A stretch of 64,000 nucleotides of DNA, from positions 62,001 through 126,000 of the forward strand of contig NZ_JARXVD010000018.1 of assembly GCF_029892685.1 (NCBI RefSeq), given 5' to 3'. The DNA is from Mycobacterium sp. OTB74 (GTDB lineage: Bacteria; Actinomycetota; Actinomycetes; Mycobacteriales; Mycobacteriaceae). The position numbers and the translations under genes are program-made. Below are positions 8,079-16,388 of this stretch, piece by piece. The notes under the pieces are model-generated. The model searched no databases. It saw only the letters and a program-made list of their open reading frames with translations, and had not been told where the DNA came from. The first letter of the stretch is position 1. Every line of letters starts with the position of its first letter.

Positions 8079-8930
8079 ATGACCGAACCTGTTGCACCGA
8101 CCTTCGGCGACATCGACGATCCGGCTCGCCCGCTGGCGGTTCTGGTCCACGGATTCCCCGACACCCCGTACACATGGCGACATCTGGGACCGCGGTTGGC
8201 CGAGCGCGGTTACCGCGCGGTGGCGCCGTGGCTGCCCGGCTACGGTGCGCCGCATTCCGGCCCGGTGAGTGTGGGCACCTATGTCCGGTACATCCTCGAC
8301 ATCCGCGACACCTACCGCGGTGACGAACGCGCCGTCCTGATCGGTCACGACTGGGGCGCCAACGCAGGGTATGGCGCTGTCAGCGCCGACCCGTCGGCGT
8401 TCGCCCGGCTGGTCACCATGGCGGTGCCGCCCACCGCCGTGCTAGGCCAGGGGCTGTTCAGTTACGCGCAGCTGCGTCGGTCGTTCTACATCTGGTTCAT
8501 CCAGCAACCGGGCCTGGCCGAGATGGCGCTGCTGGCCGAAGGGTTCTGGGAGTCGCTGTGGCGCGACTGGTCGCCCGGGTACGACGCGACTGCCGACCTG
8601 GCCGAGCTGCGCCGCCACGTCACGGCCGAGACCATCGGCGGGGTGATCAACCCGTACCGGGCGTCGTTCAACCCCGACTGCGCTGACCCCGTCGCCGAGG
8701 TCGAAGCGCTGGCCGCAATGAATCTGCCATCGATTCCGACGCTTTACCTGCACGGACGTCAGGACGGCGCGATCGGTGCAGAGCTCGTCGACGACGCGTT
8801 GACCAGCCTGCCGGCGCCCGGATCGGCGTTCGAAATGCTCGAGGGGGTCGGTCACTTTCTGCATCTGGAGGCCCCGGATGCAGTCGCAGAGAGGATTGTC
8901 GGCTGGCTGGCTCAGCCTGCCGCGTTATGA
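8079..8930 (+). CDS. Alpha/beta hydrolase, epoxide hydrolase/haloalkane dehalogenase type
   Basis: 283-residue alpha/beta hydrolase. The oxyanion segment HGFPDTPYTW is at residues 24-33. The nucleophile elbow is GHDWG (89-93), so the nucleophile is Asp91 rather than Ser, as in epoxide hydrolases, dehalogenases and fluoroacetate dehalogenases. A late acid (HGRQDG) and the catalytic His in GVGHFLHLEAP complete the triad. It likely opens an epoxide or removes a halide through an ester intermediate. The ATG at 8079 follows AGGGAG at good spacing. The 3' end overlaps the convergent TetR gene by 19 nt. Confidence 0.85.
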   Translation: MTEPVAPTFGDIDDPARPLAVLVHGFPDTPYTWRHLGPRLAERGYRAVAPWLPGYGAPHSGPVSVGTYVRYILDIRDTYRGDERAVLIGHDWGANAGYGAVSADPSAFARLVTMAVPPTAVLGQGLFSYAQLRRSFYIWFIQQPGLAEMALLAEGFWESLWRDWSPGYDATADLAELRRHVTAETIGGVINPYRASFNPDCADPVAEVEALAAMNLPSIPTLYLHGRQDGAIGAELVDDALTSLPAPGSAFEMLEGVGHFLHLEAPDAVAERIVGWLAQPAAL

Positions 8931-9463
8931 ACCAGGCGCCGGCGGCGGGGGTCCAGCCCAGCGGCCAGCCGCAGCTCGGCCAGGAACTGTTCGGGGGTGC
9001 CGCCTTGGACGAGGTAGTGGCATACGGCGATGCGGACCACCGCCGATGCGGCGGTGTCGGCGTTGGGGCCGCGTAGCTCGCGGCGGATCCGGTTGCGGAT
9101 GATCGGCAGCACCTTGCGCATCTGGTTGAGGACGTGCTCGGGCTCGATATCGACCACCGCCGACGCGGTGTGGAAGTTCTGGAACTCGACGATGAAACCG
9201 AGCACCGCGTCGAGGCGGTCGTCGCCGCGAAGCCCCGCAACCGCGGTCGCGATACCGGCGTCGAAACGGTCCTGCTCATAGGCGGCGAACTCGTCCATCA
9301 GCCCCTCGCGGGTGCCGAAGTGGCGGTACAGGGTGGGGCGTGACACCCCGGCCTCGGCGGCCACCTCGGACAGCTGCAGATTGCGCATACCGCTGCGCGT
9401 CAGCACCACCCGGGTGGCGTCCAGGATGCGTCGCCGGGTGGACTGTTCGGCATCAGAACTCAT
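8912..9463 (-). CDS. TetR family transcriptional regulator
   Basis: 183-residue TetR protein. A clear helix-turn-helix lies at about residues 8-58 (RRRILDATRVVLTRSGM, then LSEVAAEAGVSRPTLYRHFG). The C-terminal ligand-binding part contains FHTASAVVD. It is transcribed leftward and convergent with the epoxide-hydrolase-like gene. The promoter facing the diiron-hydrolase operon (9464-9623) and the one facing the phosphotransferase and epoxide hydrolase share a 13-bp element, so this protein is the best candidate for repressing both and itself. Confidence 0.87.
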   Translation of the reverse strand: MSSDAEQSTRRRILDATRVVLTRSGMRNLQLSEVAAEAGVSRPTLYRHFGTREGLMDEFAAYEQDRFDAGIATAVAGLRGDDRLDAVLGFIVEFQNFHTASAVVDIEPEHVLNQMRKVLPIIRNRIRRELRGPNADTAASAVVRIAVCHYLVQGGTPEQFLAELRLAAGLDPRRRRLVHNAAG

Positions 9464-9486
9464 TCGCAGCCATCCGATCCGCTGTG

Positions 9487-9522
9487 CCAATTGCTTTACA
9501 TGTATGACCCATGGTGTCACAC
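9487..9522. promoter_or_regulatory. Candidate TetR operator, copy 2
   Basis: Contains AATTGCTTTACAT (9489-9501), identical to the minus strand of 8013-8025. A TACATGTA palindrome at 9497-9504 and GTGTCACAC at 9514-9522 follow. It lies between the divergent TetR gene (start 9463) and the diiron-type hydrolase gene (start 9624), where autoregulation would be expected. Confidence 0.5.
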
Positions 9523-9623
9523 TTAGGCCGTTCGTAGCGAGGTTCGCTGCGCTGTTCGGTGAAACACCGGCCTTCTACTACGTCAACCACAGTCGCGAAG
9601 GCAGTCCCGGGAGGTCTCGATCG

Positions 9624-10553
9624 ATGACGGACTTGGTGGTCCGCAAGATTCGATGGGAATTCGACGCCAGCGTGCCGTTCAACTGGCAGCCGGCCAATCC
9701 GAATTTCAGCATCTTCTGCAATGCCTTCACGTTCATTGCGGTCCCGTTCGAGAAGTACATCATTGCGTCGCTGCGCCGGGCCCAGGACAAGCTTGACGAG
9801 GACCCGGAGGTCGCAGCCGAGGCGGAGGCATTCCTGCGCCAGGAGGCCCAGCACGCCGCCGCGCACCGCAAGCACATGCTGGCGCTCATCGAGCGGTATC
9901 CCGCACTGGAGGGCGCGTATCAGGGTGCGGTGGCGTCGTATGACCGTTTGATCGAAGAGCATCCGGTGGAGTACCACGCCGCCTACGTCGCCAACCTGGA
10001 GGCGACGTTCACGCCGCTGTTCAAACTTGTTCTAGATAACCGTGATTCGCTGTTCGGCGGCGGGGACAGCCGCGTCGCCTCATTGATGGTGTGGCACTTC
10101 GTGGAGGAGATCGAGCATCGTAGTTCCGGCCTGATCCTCTATCGCCATCTCTGCGACAACTCCTGGTACCGGACCAAGCAATTCAGGGCGACGTTCAACC
10201 ACGTGTCCGCCGTGATGGCCGACATCGCCGCGGCGTTCGACGAACACGTCCCGCCGACTGACCGCGGCGGTGCTTCGGCCGTCGAGTTGATGTCGCCGAA
10301 GCTGCTCATCGGGGAGTTGCTTTTCCGCGGCCCAGGTAGCCGAGGCAGGCGTGCCCGACATGCCGGTCCGCCCACCTTGTTCGGTTCGGTACCCACTTCG
10401 CATCTGGTGAAAATGGTTTACCGGCTGGTACTTTCGCAGACCCCGAACCATGATCCGGCCGATCAGCCGTTGCCCGAGTGGGCGGACACCTGGATGCGCG
10501 CCTATGAGAACGGCTCGGACATGACAGATTTTTTCGGCGCCGCCGCCAACTGA
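9624..10553 (+). CDS. Predicted metal-dependent hydrolase (PF10118-type, ferritin-like)
   Basis: 309-residue protein of the predicted metal-dependent hydrolase family PF10118. Helical segments carry paired metal-ligand motifs: EAFLRQEAQHAAAHRKH in the first half and HFVEEIEHRS in the second, with an ANLEATFTPL helix between. The pattern of Glu and E-x-x-H resembles a di-iron four-helix bundle. The substrate of the family is not established. The ATG at 9624 follows GGGAGG at 9609-9614; a longer reading frame exists upstream but would run through the candidate operators. It is followed by the RDHSWG and VOC genes in one operon. Confidence 0.8.
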   Translation: MTDLVVRKIRWEFDASVPFNWQPANPNFSIFCNAFTFIAVPFEKYIIASLRRAQDKLDEDPEVAAEAEAFLRQEAQHAAAHRKHMLALIERYPALEGAYQGAVASYDRLIEEHPVEYHAAYVANLEATFTPLFKLVLDNRDSLFGGGDSRVASLMVWHFVEEIEHRSSGLILYRHLCDNSWYRTKQFRATFNHVSAVMADIAAAFDEHVPPTDRGGASAVELMSPKLLIGELLFRGPGSRGRRARHAGPPTLFGSVPTSHLVKMVYRLVLSQTPNHDPADQPLPEWADTWMRAYENGSDMTDFFGAAAN

Positions 10554-10574
10554 TCCACAGGAGGGTACGCAACA

Positions 10575-11741
10575 GTGCTGTCGACCAACTACGGCGATCT
10601 GGTTCCCGAGGACGAGTTCCTCACCCACCAGATCGTCGACACTTTCGCCACCGTGAGCCAGTCCGATCCGTCATGGACAGAGAAGATTTGGAGCATGGCG
10701 CACGCGCGGGACAACTCCCTGCAGTTGGTGCTCGGCGTCGGCAAGTACACCAACCGCGGGGTGTTCGACGGCGCGGCCGGGGTGTGCCGGGGTACCGAAC
10801 AGTGGACAGTGCGGGCCGGACGCCGACTGTCGGCGGATCCGTCGGCGGCTGATATCGGGCCGATCCACTACCGCGTCGTCGAACCGCTGAAGTCAGTCCG
10901 TATCAGCCTGGACCCCAACGAACACGCGCCCATCGCGTTCGACGTCGTGCTGACCGGGGATTTCCCTGCGGCACTGGAGGATCCGTGGCCGGACCGCAGC
11001 CCCGACGGTTATCGCGTCACCCACAACGTGTTGCGGTATCACCAGGTTGGCACGGCCAGCGGCTGGGTGGAACTGCACGGTGAGCACACCGAGGTGAACA
11101 GCGACGAGTGGATCTCCGTGCGCGATCACTCGTGGGGGCTTCGGCCCGGTGTCGGCAAACCGATTCCGGGGCTGCCGCGGCGCGGTCGGCACAAGATCGA
11201 GCAGATGTTCATGACCTGGGCGCCCATGACGCTGACCCGGCCCGATGGGTCGAAGTACTCGATTTTCCTGTTCTACCAGGAGGAGAAGGGCCCTGGCTTC
11301 AGCCAACTGCGTTACCAGGCCGAGCAGCAGAACGACGACGGGACGGCGTTCAGGTTCCCGGCCGTCGAGCAGGAGTTGCACTTCGAGGACGGCAACCGGC
11401 GGTTCACGCACGGCACCATCACGCTGGTGCAGGAGGACGGCACCAAACGGCCTCTGACGGTAACGGCTGCCGGTGCTACCGGTTATCACCTGGGGCCGGC
11501 GGGCTACTACGGCTGGAACGACTGGGTGTACGGCGAGTGGGTGGGGGAGTTGCGGGTCGAGGGCAACCACGTCACCGGCTGCGACAAACCTGAGGTGGCC
11601 CGCCAGGTGCACCAACTGCGGGACCTGCTGGTCAAGGTAGAGGACCCAGTCGGCGGTGGGGTCGGTCTGGGCGATCTGGAGACTTTCGCGCTCGGCGCAT
11701 TCCCCGAACTCGGTCTGACAGTGGAGAATTCATTCCTGTGA
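10575..11741 (+). CDS. Uncharacterised RDHSWG-motif protein
   Basis: 388-residue protein with no enzyme family I can name with certainty. It is rich in beta-strand-like sequence and contains VRDHSWGLRPG near residue 180, a Trp/Tyr-rich C-terminal segment (GYYGWNDWVYGEWVGEL), and no signal peptide. The SWG motif recalls the lipocalin-like, CrtC/hydroxyneurosporene-synthase-related proteins and DUF7064-type proteins, which may bind or hydrate hydrophobic substrates; that link is tentative. The GTG start is preceded by AGGAGG (10558-10563). Its stop overlaps the start of the VOC gene, so the two products probably act together. Confidence 0.65.
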   Translation: MLSTNYGDLVPEDEFLTHQIVDTFATVSQSDPSWTEKIWSMAHARDNSLQLVLGVGKYTNRGVFDGAAGVCRGTEQWTVRAGRRLSADPSAADIGPIHYRVVEPLKSVRISLDPNEHAPIAFDVVLTGDFPAALEDPWPDRSPDGYRVTHNVLRYHQVGTASGWVELHGEHTEVNSDEWISVRDHSWGLRPGVGKPIPGLPRRGRHKIEQMFMTWAPMTLTRPDGSKYSIFLFYQEEKGPGFSQLRYQAEQQNDDGTAFRFPAVEQELHFEDGNRRFTHGTITLVQEDGTKRPLTVTAAGATGYHLGPAGYYGWNDWVYGEWVGELRVEGNHVTGCDKPEVARQVHQLRDLLVKVEDPVGGGVGLGDLETFALGAFPELGLTVENSFL

Positions 11742-12190
11742 CGATCCTTCACCATGCGGGTGTGTGCGTGCGCGACATGGAGCAGTCGCTGCAGTTCTAC
11801 CGCGACGGACTGGGCCTGACCGTGCTGGTCGACAAGGTACTGCCGGGCGACATGGAGCCGCTGCTCGGTGTCCATACCACCGAGACGCGCACCGTGTTCC
11901 TGGGCGATCCGGCCAACACGGACTCGGGCATTGTGGAACTGTTGGACCTCGGGGTCCGCGAGATCACTGACGGCGCAGCACAATCCGGCTCGCCCACGCG
12001 CGGGGTGTTCCTGCTGGCAATTCAGGTCGACATCGAGGCGACCCTGCAGCGGCTGGCCGAACTGGGGCTCGGTGGGCCGCCCCGGATCATGCCGCTGCCG
12101 AACGGAAAGAGCGTGGCCACGGTGGTGGACCCGGACGGTGTGGTGGTGGAACTGCTTGCGCTGGGCCCGCTTTCGATCATGTCCGGCTAG
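11738..12190 (+). CDS. VOC (glyoxalase/methylmalonyl-CoA epimerase-like) family protein
   Basis: 150-residue vicinal-oxygen-chelate protein. Two beta-alpha-beta-beta-beta modules are recognisable: LHHAGVCVRDMEQSLQFYRD at the N-terminus and VATVVDPDGVVVELL at the C-terminus, with candidate metal ligands His5/6 and the late Glu in VELL. Family members catalyse isomerisation, epimerisation or ring cleavage at a metal centre. The reaction here is unknown. The GTG start overlaps the upstream stop (GTGA), and its own stop overlaps the convergent thioesterase gene by 4 nt. Confidence 0.8.
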   Translation: MTILHHAGVCVRDMEQSLQFYRDGLGLTVLVDKVLPGDMEPLLGVHTTETRTVFLGDPANTDSGIVELLDLGVREITDGAAQSGSPTRGVFLLAIQVDIEATLQRLAELGLGGPPRIMPLPNGKSVATVVDPDGVVVELLALGPLSIMSG

Positions 12191-13050
12191 AAGATGGTCT
12201 TCTGCCGGCCCGCGGAGTTCTGCCCCTGCGGGAAACGGCGCAGCAGTGCGTCCTGCACGAAGGACGCGACGACGGTGCCGTCCTCGGCGAAGATGTTGCC
12301 GCGTCCGTAGCTGCGTCCACCGCGGCTGACGACCACCTCGTGGTCGATCAGCAGCCAACCGCGCGCGTCCAATTCGCCGTGGAAGGACAGCGTCTGGGTG
12401 AGGACGCCGGTGGACACCTCCTTGTGTGCCATCGACTGGCCGAGGCCGGCATGTGGCCGCATCGCGGTGGCGATCAGCCAACCATCGGTGGTGTGCGCCA
12501 CCAGCGCGCGGTGCACGGCGGCGCCATCCGGGGCATCTGGAAAACGCACCCACAAGCGCAGCGACGCCGGGCCGGTCAGCGCGGGATCCCTGACGTCGAC
12601 ATCGCCGACGACGATGGTCTGCGGCGCGGTCAGCGGATGCGGTTGTGCCTTGGCCGGATCGGGTGCCTCGACGTCGGGCATCGGGACCTGATAGCGCACC
12701 AGGTCGGGCTCGGCCACGTCGAACAGCACCAGTGCGCGCGCACAGACCTGTTCGTTCTGCACGAAACTCACTGTGGCACTGCCGATGTTGCGACCCTCAT
12801 GCATCGGGTCGACGAGGATGTCGACCGGTTCGGTGAGGCTGACCCCACGGGCAAACAGCATCTGCAACGTCTTGACCCGCTTGTCCGGCAGCCGCCGGCT
12901 CGCCGCCACGATCGCCTGGCCAAGCAGTTGTCCGCCGAACACGACGCCGCGGCCCTCGGTGAAGTACGGCGCGCGCAGCGCACCGTCGGGTTGCTCGACC
13001 AGAGTCAGTGCGGCTATCAGTTCGTCGTGCAGGGCACCGGCAGATGTCAT
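12187..13050 (-). CDS. Acyl-CoA thioesterase II (TesB)-like protein
   Basis: 287-residue double hot-dog acyl-CoA thioesterase of the TesB type, which would hydrolyse an acyl-CoA to free acid and CoA. The first domain has FTEGRGVVFGGQLLGQAI and the second DARGWLLIDHEVV...RGGRSYGRG followed by VASFVQDALLRR with the conserved Gln. The Asp of the TesB triad, usually in an LDH motif, seems replaced (VLTQTLSFHG), so activity may differ. The ATG at 13050 has GGAGAT upstream. It is the last gene of the GntR-SDR-FadD-ADH operon, 19 nt behind ADH. Confidence 0.82.
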   Translation of the reverse strand: MTSAGALHDELIAALTLVEQPDGALRAPYFTEGRGVVFGGQLLGQAIVAASRRLPDKRVKTLQMLFARGVSLTEPVDILVDPMHEGRNIGSATVSFVQNEQVCARALVLFDVAEPDLVRYQVPMPDVEAPDPAKAQPHPLTAPQTIVVGDVDVRDPALTGPASLRLWVRFPDAPDGAAVHRALVAHTTDGWLIATAMRPHAGLGQSMAHKEVSTGVLTQTLSFHGELDARGWLLIDHEVVVSRGGRSYGRGNIFAEDGTVVASFVQDALLRRFPQGQNSAGRQKTIF

Positions 13051-13069
13051 GTGCTGATCTCCGTTCTCG

Positions 13070-14164
13070 TCACTCCCCGTTGACGATCACCGACCGGATA
13101 CCGCTGCCGGCGCGCAGATCGTCGAACGCGGTGTTGACCTCTTCGAGCTTGATCCGGCTGGTGATCAACCGTTCCAGCGGTAGCCGCCCGGCTCGCCACA
13201 GATCCAGCAGCATGGGAAAGTCCCGGCCCGGCACCACGGAACCGTACTGACAGCCGACCAGTGTCTTGCCGTGCATGTAGAGGTCGTAGGCGGACAGGGT
13301 GACGGTCTCCTCAGGGGGAGCCGCCCCGACGATGCAGATGGTCCCGCCGCGGCGGGTGGCCTCGACCGCCGTGGCGATGGTCGATCCGCGACCCACCGCT
13401 TCGAACACATAGTCTGCACCGCGACGCCCGGTCAGTGCCCGGATCTGCGCGACAACGTCTCCCGCATTGGGGTCGATCGCGTGGGTGGCGCCCAATTCGA
13501 TTGCCGCCATGCGCCGTTCGGCGACCGGATCGACGGCAATGATGTCGGCGGCCCCGCGCACCTTGGCCGCCATCAGGGTGGCCAGCCCTACGCCACCGAG
13601 CCCGATGACGGCGACCGTGCTGCCATGTTGGACCGGCGTGGTGTTCAGCGCGGCTCCAGCACCAGTGGCGACTCCGCAGCCGATCAGAGACGCGATCTCC
13701 AACGGGATCGCCGGATCGATCGGCACCACGGCGCGGGCCAGACAATTGGTGGCCGTGGCAAAGCTGGACACGCCCATCGAGGTGAACAGCGGTGTGCCGC
13801 CGGTGTCAGTGGCGTACGGCATGGAGTATGTGTCACGGATGGCGTTGCGGCACAGGTGAACTTCACCGCGCTGGCAGAACCAGCAGTGCCCGCACGCGGC
13901 CACCCAGGCCACCACCACATGGTCGCCGGGCTTGACATGGTGGACGTCCGAGCCCACCGCCGCAACCACGCCCGCACCTTCGTGACCGAGCACGCAAGGG
14001 GTTCCGGCCGGCAGCACACCGGTGGCCTGCGACAGGTCGGAGTGGCACACCCCACTGGCGGCGATTCGCACCCGGACCTGATCAGCGGCCAACGGCGCGA
14101 GCTCGATCTCCTCGATGCTCAACGGCTCGCCGATGCCGCGCAAAATGGCGCCATGTTCCGTCAT
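13070..14164 (-). CDS. Zinc-dependent alcohol dehydrogenase (MDR family)
   Basis: 364-residue medium-chain alcohol dehydrogenase. Catalytic zinc ligands are Cys40, His61 and Glu62 (GHEGAG), with the distal Cys in LIGCGVATGAG. The structural zinc lobe has Cys91, 94, 97 and 105. The NAD-binding GLGGVG is near residue 195, followed by an Asp (AVDPVAERR) that favours NAD+. It belongs to the class III-like group typical of mycobacterial AdhB/AdhD. Position between FadD and TesB genes, and opposite a P450 and an ALDH, suggests oxidation of a hydroxylated intermediate. Confidence 0.9.
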   Translation of the reverse strand: MTEHGAILRGIGEPLSIEEIELAPLAADQVRVRIAASGVCHSDLSQATGVLPAGTPCVLGHEGAGVVAAVGSDVHHVKPGDHVVVAWVAACGHCWFCQRGEVHLCRNAIRDTYSMPYATDTGGTPLFTSMGVSSFATATNCLARAVVPIDPAIPLEIASLIGCGVATGAGAALNTTPVQHGSTVAVIGLGGVGLATLMAAKVRGAADIIAVDPVAERRMAAIELGATHAIDPNAGDVVAQIRALTGRRGADYVFEAVGRGSTIATAVEATRRGGTICIVGAAPPEETVTLSAYDLYMHGKTLVGCQYGSVVPGRDFPMLLDLWRAGRLPLERLITSRIKLEEVNTAFDDLRAGSGIRSVIVNGE

Positions 14165-14187
14165 GGATTCTCCAATCTTGTTGTGCG

Positions 14188-15657
14188 TCAGCCGCCGCGG
14201 GCGGCCACCATTGCCGAACGGTTCACCTTCGTTGCTGCGGTGCGGGGGATTTCGTCGATGTATTCGACGGTCTTGGGCACCTTGTAGCCGGCCAGCCGAG
14301 CCTTGGCGAATGCGATGACGTCCTGTGCATCGGGCGGATCGGCGGGTTCGGTCGGTTGGACGACGGCGTGCACACGCCGGCCCCAGTGCGCATCGGCGAG
14401 ACCGATCACCACCACGTCGGCAACCGCGGGGTGGTCAATCAGCGCCGTCTCGACCTCGGCGGGAAACACATTGGCACCGCCGGTGACGATCATGTCGGTG
14501 CGCCGGTCGGCGATATAGAGGAACCCGTCGGCATCGAGATGGCCCAGATCGCCGGCCGAGGTGAAGCCGTCTGCGGTGGTCGGTAGTGGCGGCGCGCCCC
14601 CGAGGTAGCGATAGCCGTCGCTCATCGCCGCCCGCAGATAGATCTCGCCGATTTCACCAGGGGGACAGGGACTCCCGTCGGGATCGAGGATTCGGAGCTC
14701 GGTATCCCGGAAGCCGCGGCCCACGCTTCCTGGGTGGTCGAGCCACTCGTCGCCGCGCAGCGTGGTCAAACCGAGGTTCTCGGTCATGCCATAGGCCATC
14801 ACCACCCTCTGCGGGCTGAGCAGATCGAACCACCGCCGCAACAGGGTGGGCGGCATGACCGCGGCGCCCTGCATGATCCACTCGACGCTGGACAGGTCCC
14901 GTTGGTCGACGTCGGGCCGGTCGGCGATACGCGACAGCATGGTCGGTGTCGCGGTGAAGTGGGTGACCCGGTGGCGCTCGATGACGTCGAGTACCGTTGC
15001 GGCGTCAAACTTCTCGAGCACCACCAGGCGGTCACCACCGAGCAGATACGTCAGCGGATTGAACCCGTTGGTGTGGTACATCGGCGCGGGCACCAGGATG
15101 GTCTGCGGTGTGCTCACCGGCGCCCAGTGCGTCATGAACGGCGTGCTCTTGGCCGGCGACCAGAGCGCCGGTGAGGTATTGAGGATGATCTTGGGCAGCC
15201 CAGTGGATCCTGAGCTGCAGATGCCGTTGAGCGCGGGGGAGGTCACCTCCGGCAGGGCCGCGTCGTCGTGCCGTGAGGCTTCTCGAGCCACGGCGTCAGC
15301 GGTACCGGAGTCGATGACCAATTTGGCGTCGATGACAGCCAGCAGCCGCTGCTGTTCCCACTCCGGTAGGTCCCAGCGCATCGGAATCGGGATGGCCCCG
15401 ACCTTCCAGGCCGCCAGCGCACCGAGGATGAGCTCGACCGAGTTGGGCACTGACAACGCGACCAGATCGCCAACGCCCACGGCGCGCTCCGCGAGCGCCC
15501 GAGCCCACTGATTTGCGTTGCATTCCAGCGAGTTCCACGTCAAGGTCCGTTCGGACCCGTCGGTGCGCACCAGAGTCAGCGCGATCCCGTCGGGATCTGC
15601 CTGCGCGCGGGCGGTCAGTTGCGTGCCAAAGGGAACGCCGTCGGGGCACGAAGTCAT
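14188..15657 (-). CDS. AMP-binding acyl-CoA synthetase (FadD-type)
   Basis: 489-residue ANL-family ligase. Motif A3 is GICSSGSTGLPK (residues 145-156), with Ser/Cys variation from the consensus. A5 is VMAYGMTENLG, then SAGDLGHLDADGFLYIADRRTDMI. The C-terminal IPRTAATKVNRSAM holds the catalytic Lys. It likely activates the acid produced by the local alcohol and aldehyde dehydrogenases. The ATG at 15657 lies 2 nt after the SDR stop codon, which marks tight coupling. A longer open frame upstream runs through the SDR gene in another frame and is not coding. Confidence 0.87.
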   Translation of the reverse strand: MTSCPDGVPFGTQLTARAQADPDGIALTLVRTDGSERTLTWNSLECNANQWARALAERAVGVGDLVALSVPNSVELILGALAAWKVGAIPIPMRWDLPEWEQQRLLAVIDAKLVIDSGTADAVAREASRHDDAALPEVTSPALNGICSSGSTGLPKIILNTSPALWSPAKSTPFMTHWAPVSTPQTILVPAPMYHTNGFNPLTYLLGGDRLVVLEKFDAATVLDVIERHRVTHFTATPTMLSRIADRPDVDQRDLSSVEWIMQGAAVMPPTLLRRWFDLLSPQRVVMAYGMTENLGLTTLRGDEWLDHPGSVGRGFRDTELRILDPDGSPCPPGEIGEIYLRAAMSDGYRYLGGAPPLPTTADGFTSAGDLGHLDADGFLYIADRRTDMIVTGGANVFPAEVETALIDHPAVADVVVIGLADAHWGRRVHAVVQPTEPADPPDAQDVIAFAKARLAGYKVPKTVEYIDEIPRTAATKVNRSAMVAARGG

Positions 15658-15659
15658 GG

Positions 15660-16388
15660 TCAGCTGCGCACCGCGCGGCGTTGGACCTCCAGCGGAACCA
15701 CGGGAGGCCGGGCGGTCGGGCCCCGGGTGATCGCGTTCAACCGGATCTCGGGCAGGTCCACCGAGGGTGGCACGGTGTCCAGCCAGGCAACCGCGTTGGC
15801 GACGTCGGCTGTGGTGACCGCGTACATCTCGAACGGAACATCCTGCAGCATCTCGGTTTCCACCGGCCCGGGTGTCACCAGATTGACATTGATGCCGTCG
15901 CGGTCGACCTCCAGCGCCAGTGCCCGCGCGAATGCGTTCATACCCGCCTTCGAGGCCGAGTAGGCGGTCCGGCCCGGCATCGGTTCGTGCGCGGCCGACG
16001 ATGACACGAAGATCAGCCGCGAGCCGGGCTTCATCAGCGGCAGGACGGCCTGGGTGACCACGAAGCACGAATCGAGATTGGCCGACATGGTGGCCCGCCA
16101 CTGTTCGAAGCTCTGTTTGCGGGCATAGGTTCCGTCGAGCACACCAGCGGCGTGCACGAGCAGATCGACCCGGTCCAACCCGGCCAGCGCCGCGGCGAAG
16201 GACTCTGGGTCGGAAGCGTCGGCCACCACCCAGCGCGCTGCCATGGGCTCGGCGGCCGCCCGCAGCGGCGCTTCGGTACGTGCGGTCAGGATGACGTCGT
16301 AGCCCCGCTCGGCAAGCGCTGTGCCGCAAGCCTTTCCGATTCCACCGCTACCGCCTGTGATGACGGCGTTACGGTGCGGTGTGGTCAC
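15660..16388 (-). CDS. SDR family oxidoreductase
   Basis: 242-residue classical SDR. The nucleotide-binding motif ITGGSGGIG is at residues 10-18, DAS follows at the third strand, and the active site is the Ser129-131 cluster with Tyr143 and Lys147 in YSASK. The GTG start at 16388 overlaps the GntR stop codon (GTGA), so it is translated together with the regulator. It probably interconverts a secondary alcohol and ketone in the pathway controlled by the GntR protein. Confidence 0.87.
   Translation of the reverse strand: MTTPHRNAVITGGSGGIGKACGTALAERGYDVILTARTEAPLRAAAEPMAARWVVADASDPESFAAALAGLDRVDLLVHAAGVLDGTYARKQSFEQWRATMSANLDSCFVVTQAVLPLMKPGSRLIFVSSSAAHEPMPGRTAYSASKAGMNAFARALALEVDRDGINVNLVTPGPVETEMLQDVPFEMYAVTTADVANAVAWLDTVPPSVDLPEIRLNAITRGPTARPPVVPLEVQRRAVRS

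Noticed and set aside
9312..9623. N-terminal extension of the diiron-type hydrolase
   Set aside because: The 104 extra codons cover the operators and TetR promoter and have no family similarity; ATG 9624 has a good ribosome site.
14188..16329. 713-residue reading of the FadD gene extended upstream
   Set aside because: The extra 224 codons run through the SDR gene in another frame and have no similarity; the ATG at 15657, 2 nt after the SDR stop, is the better start.
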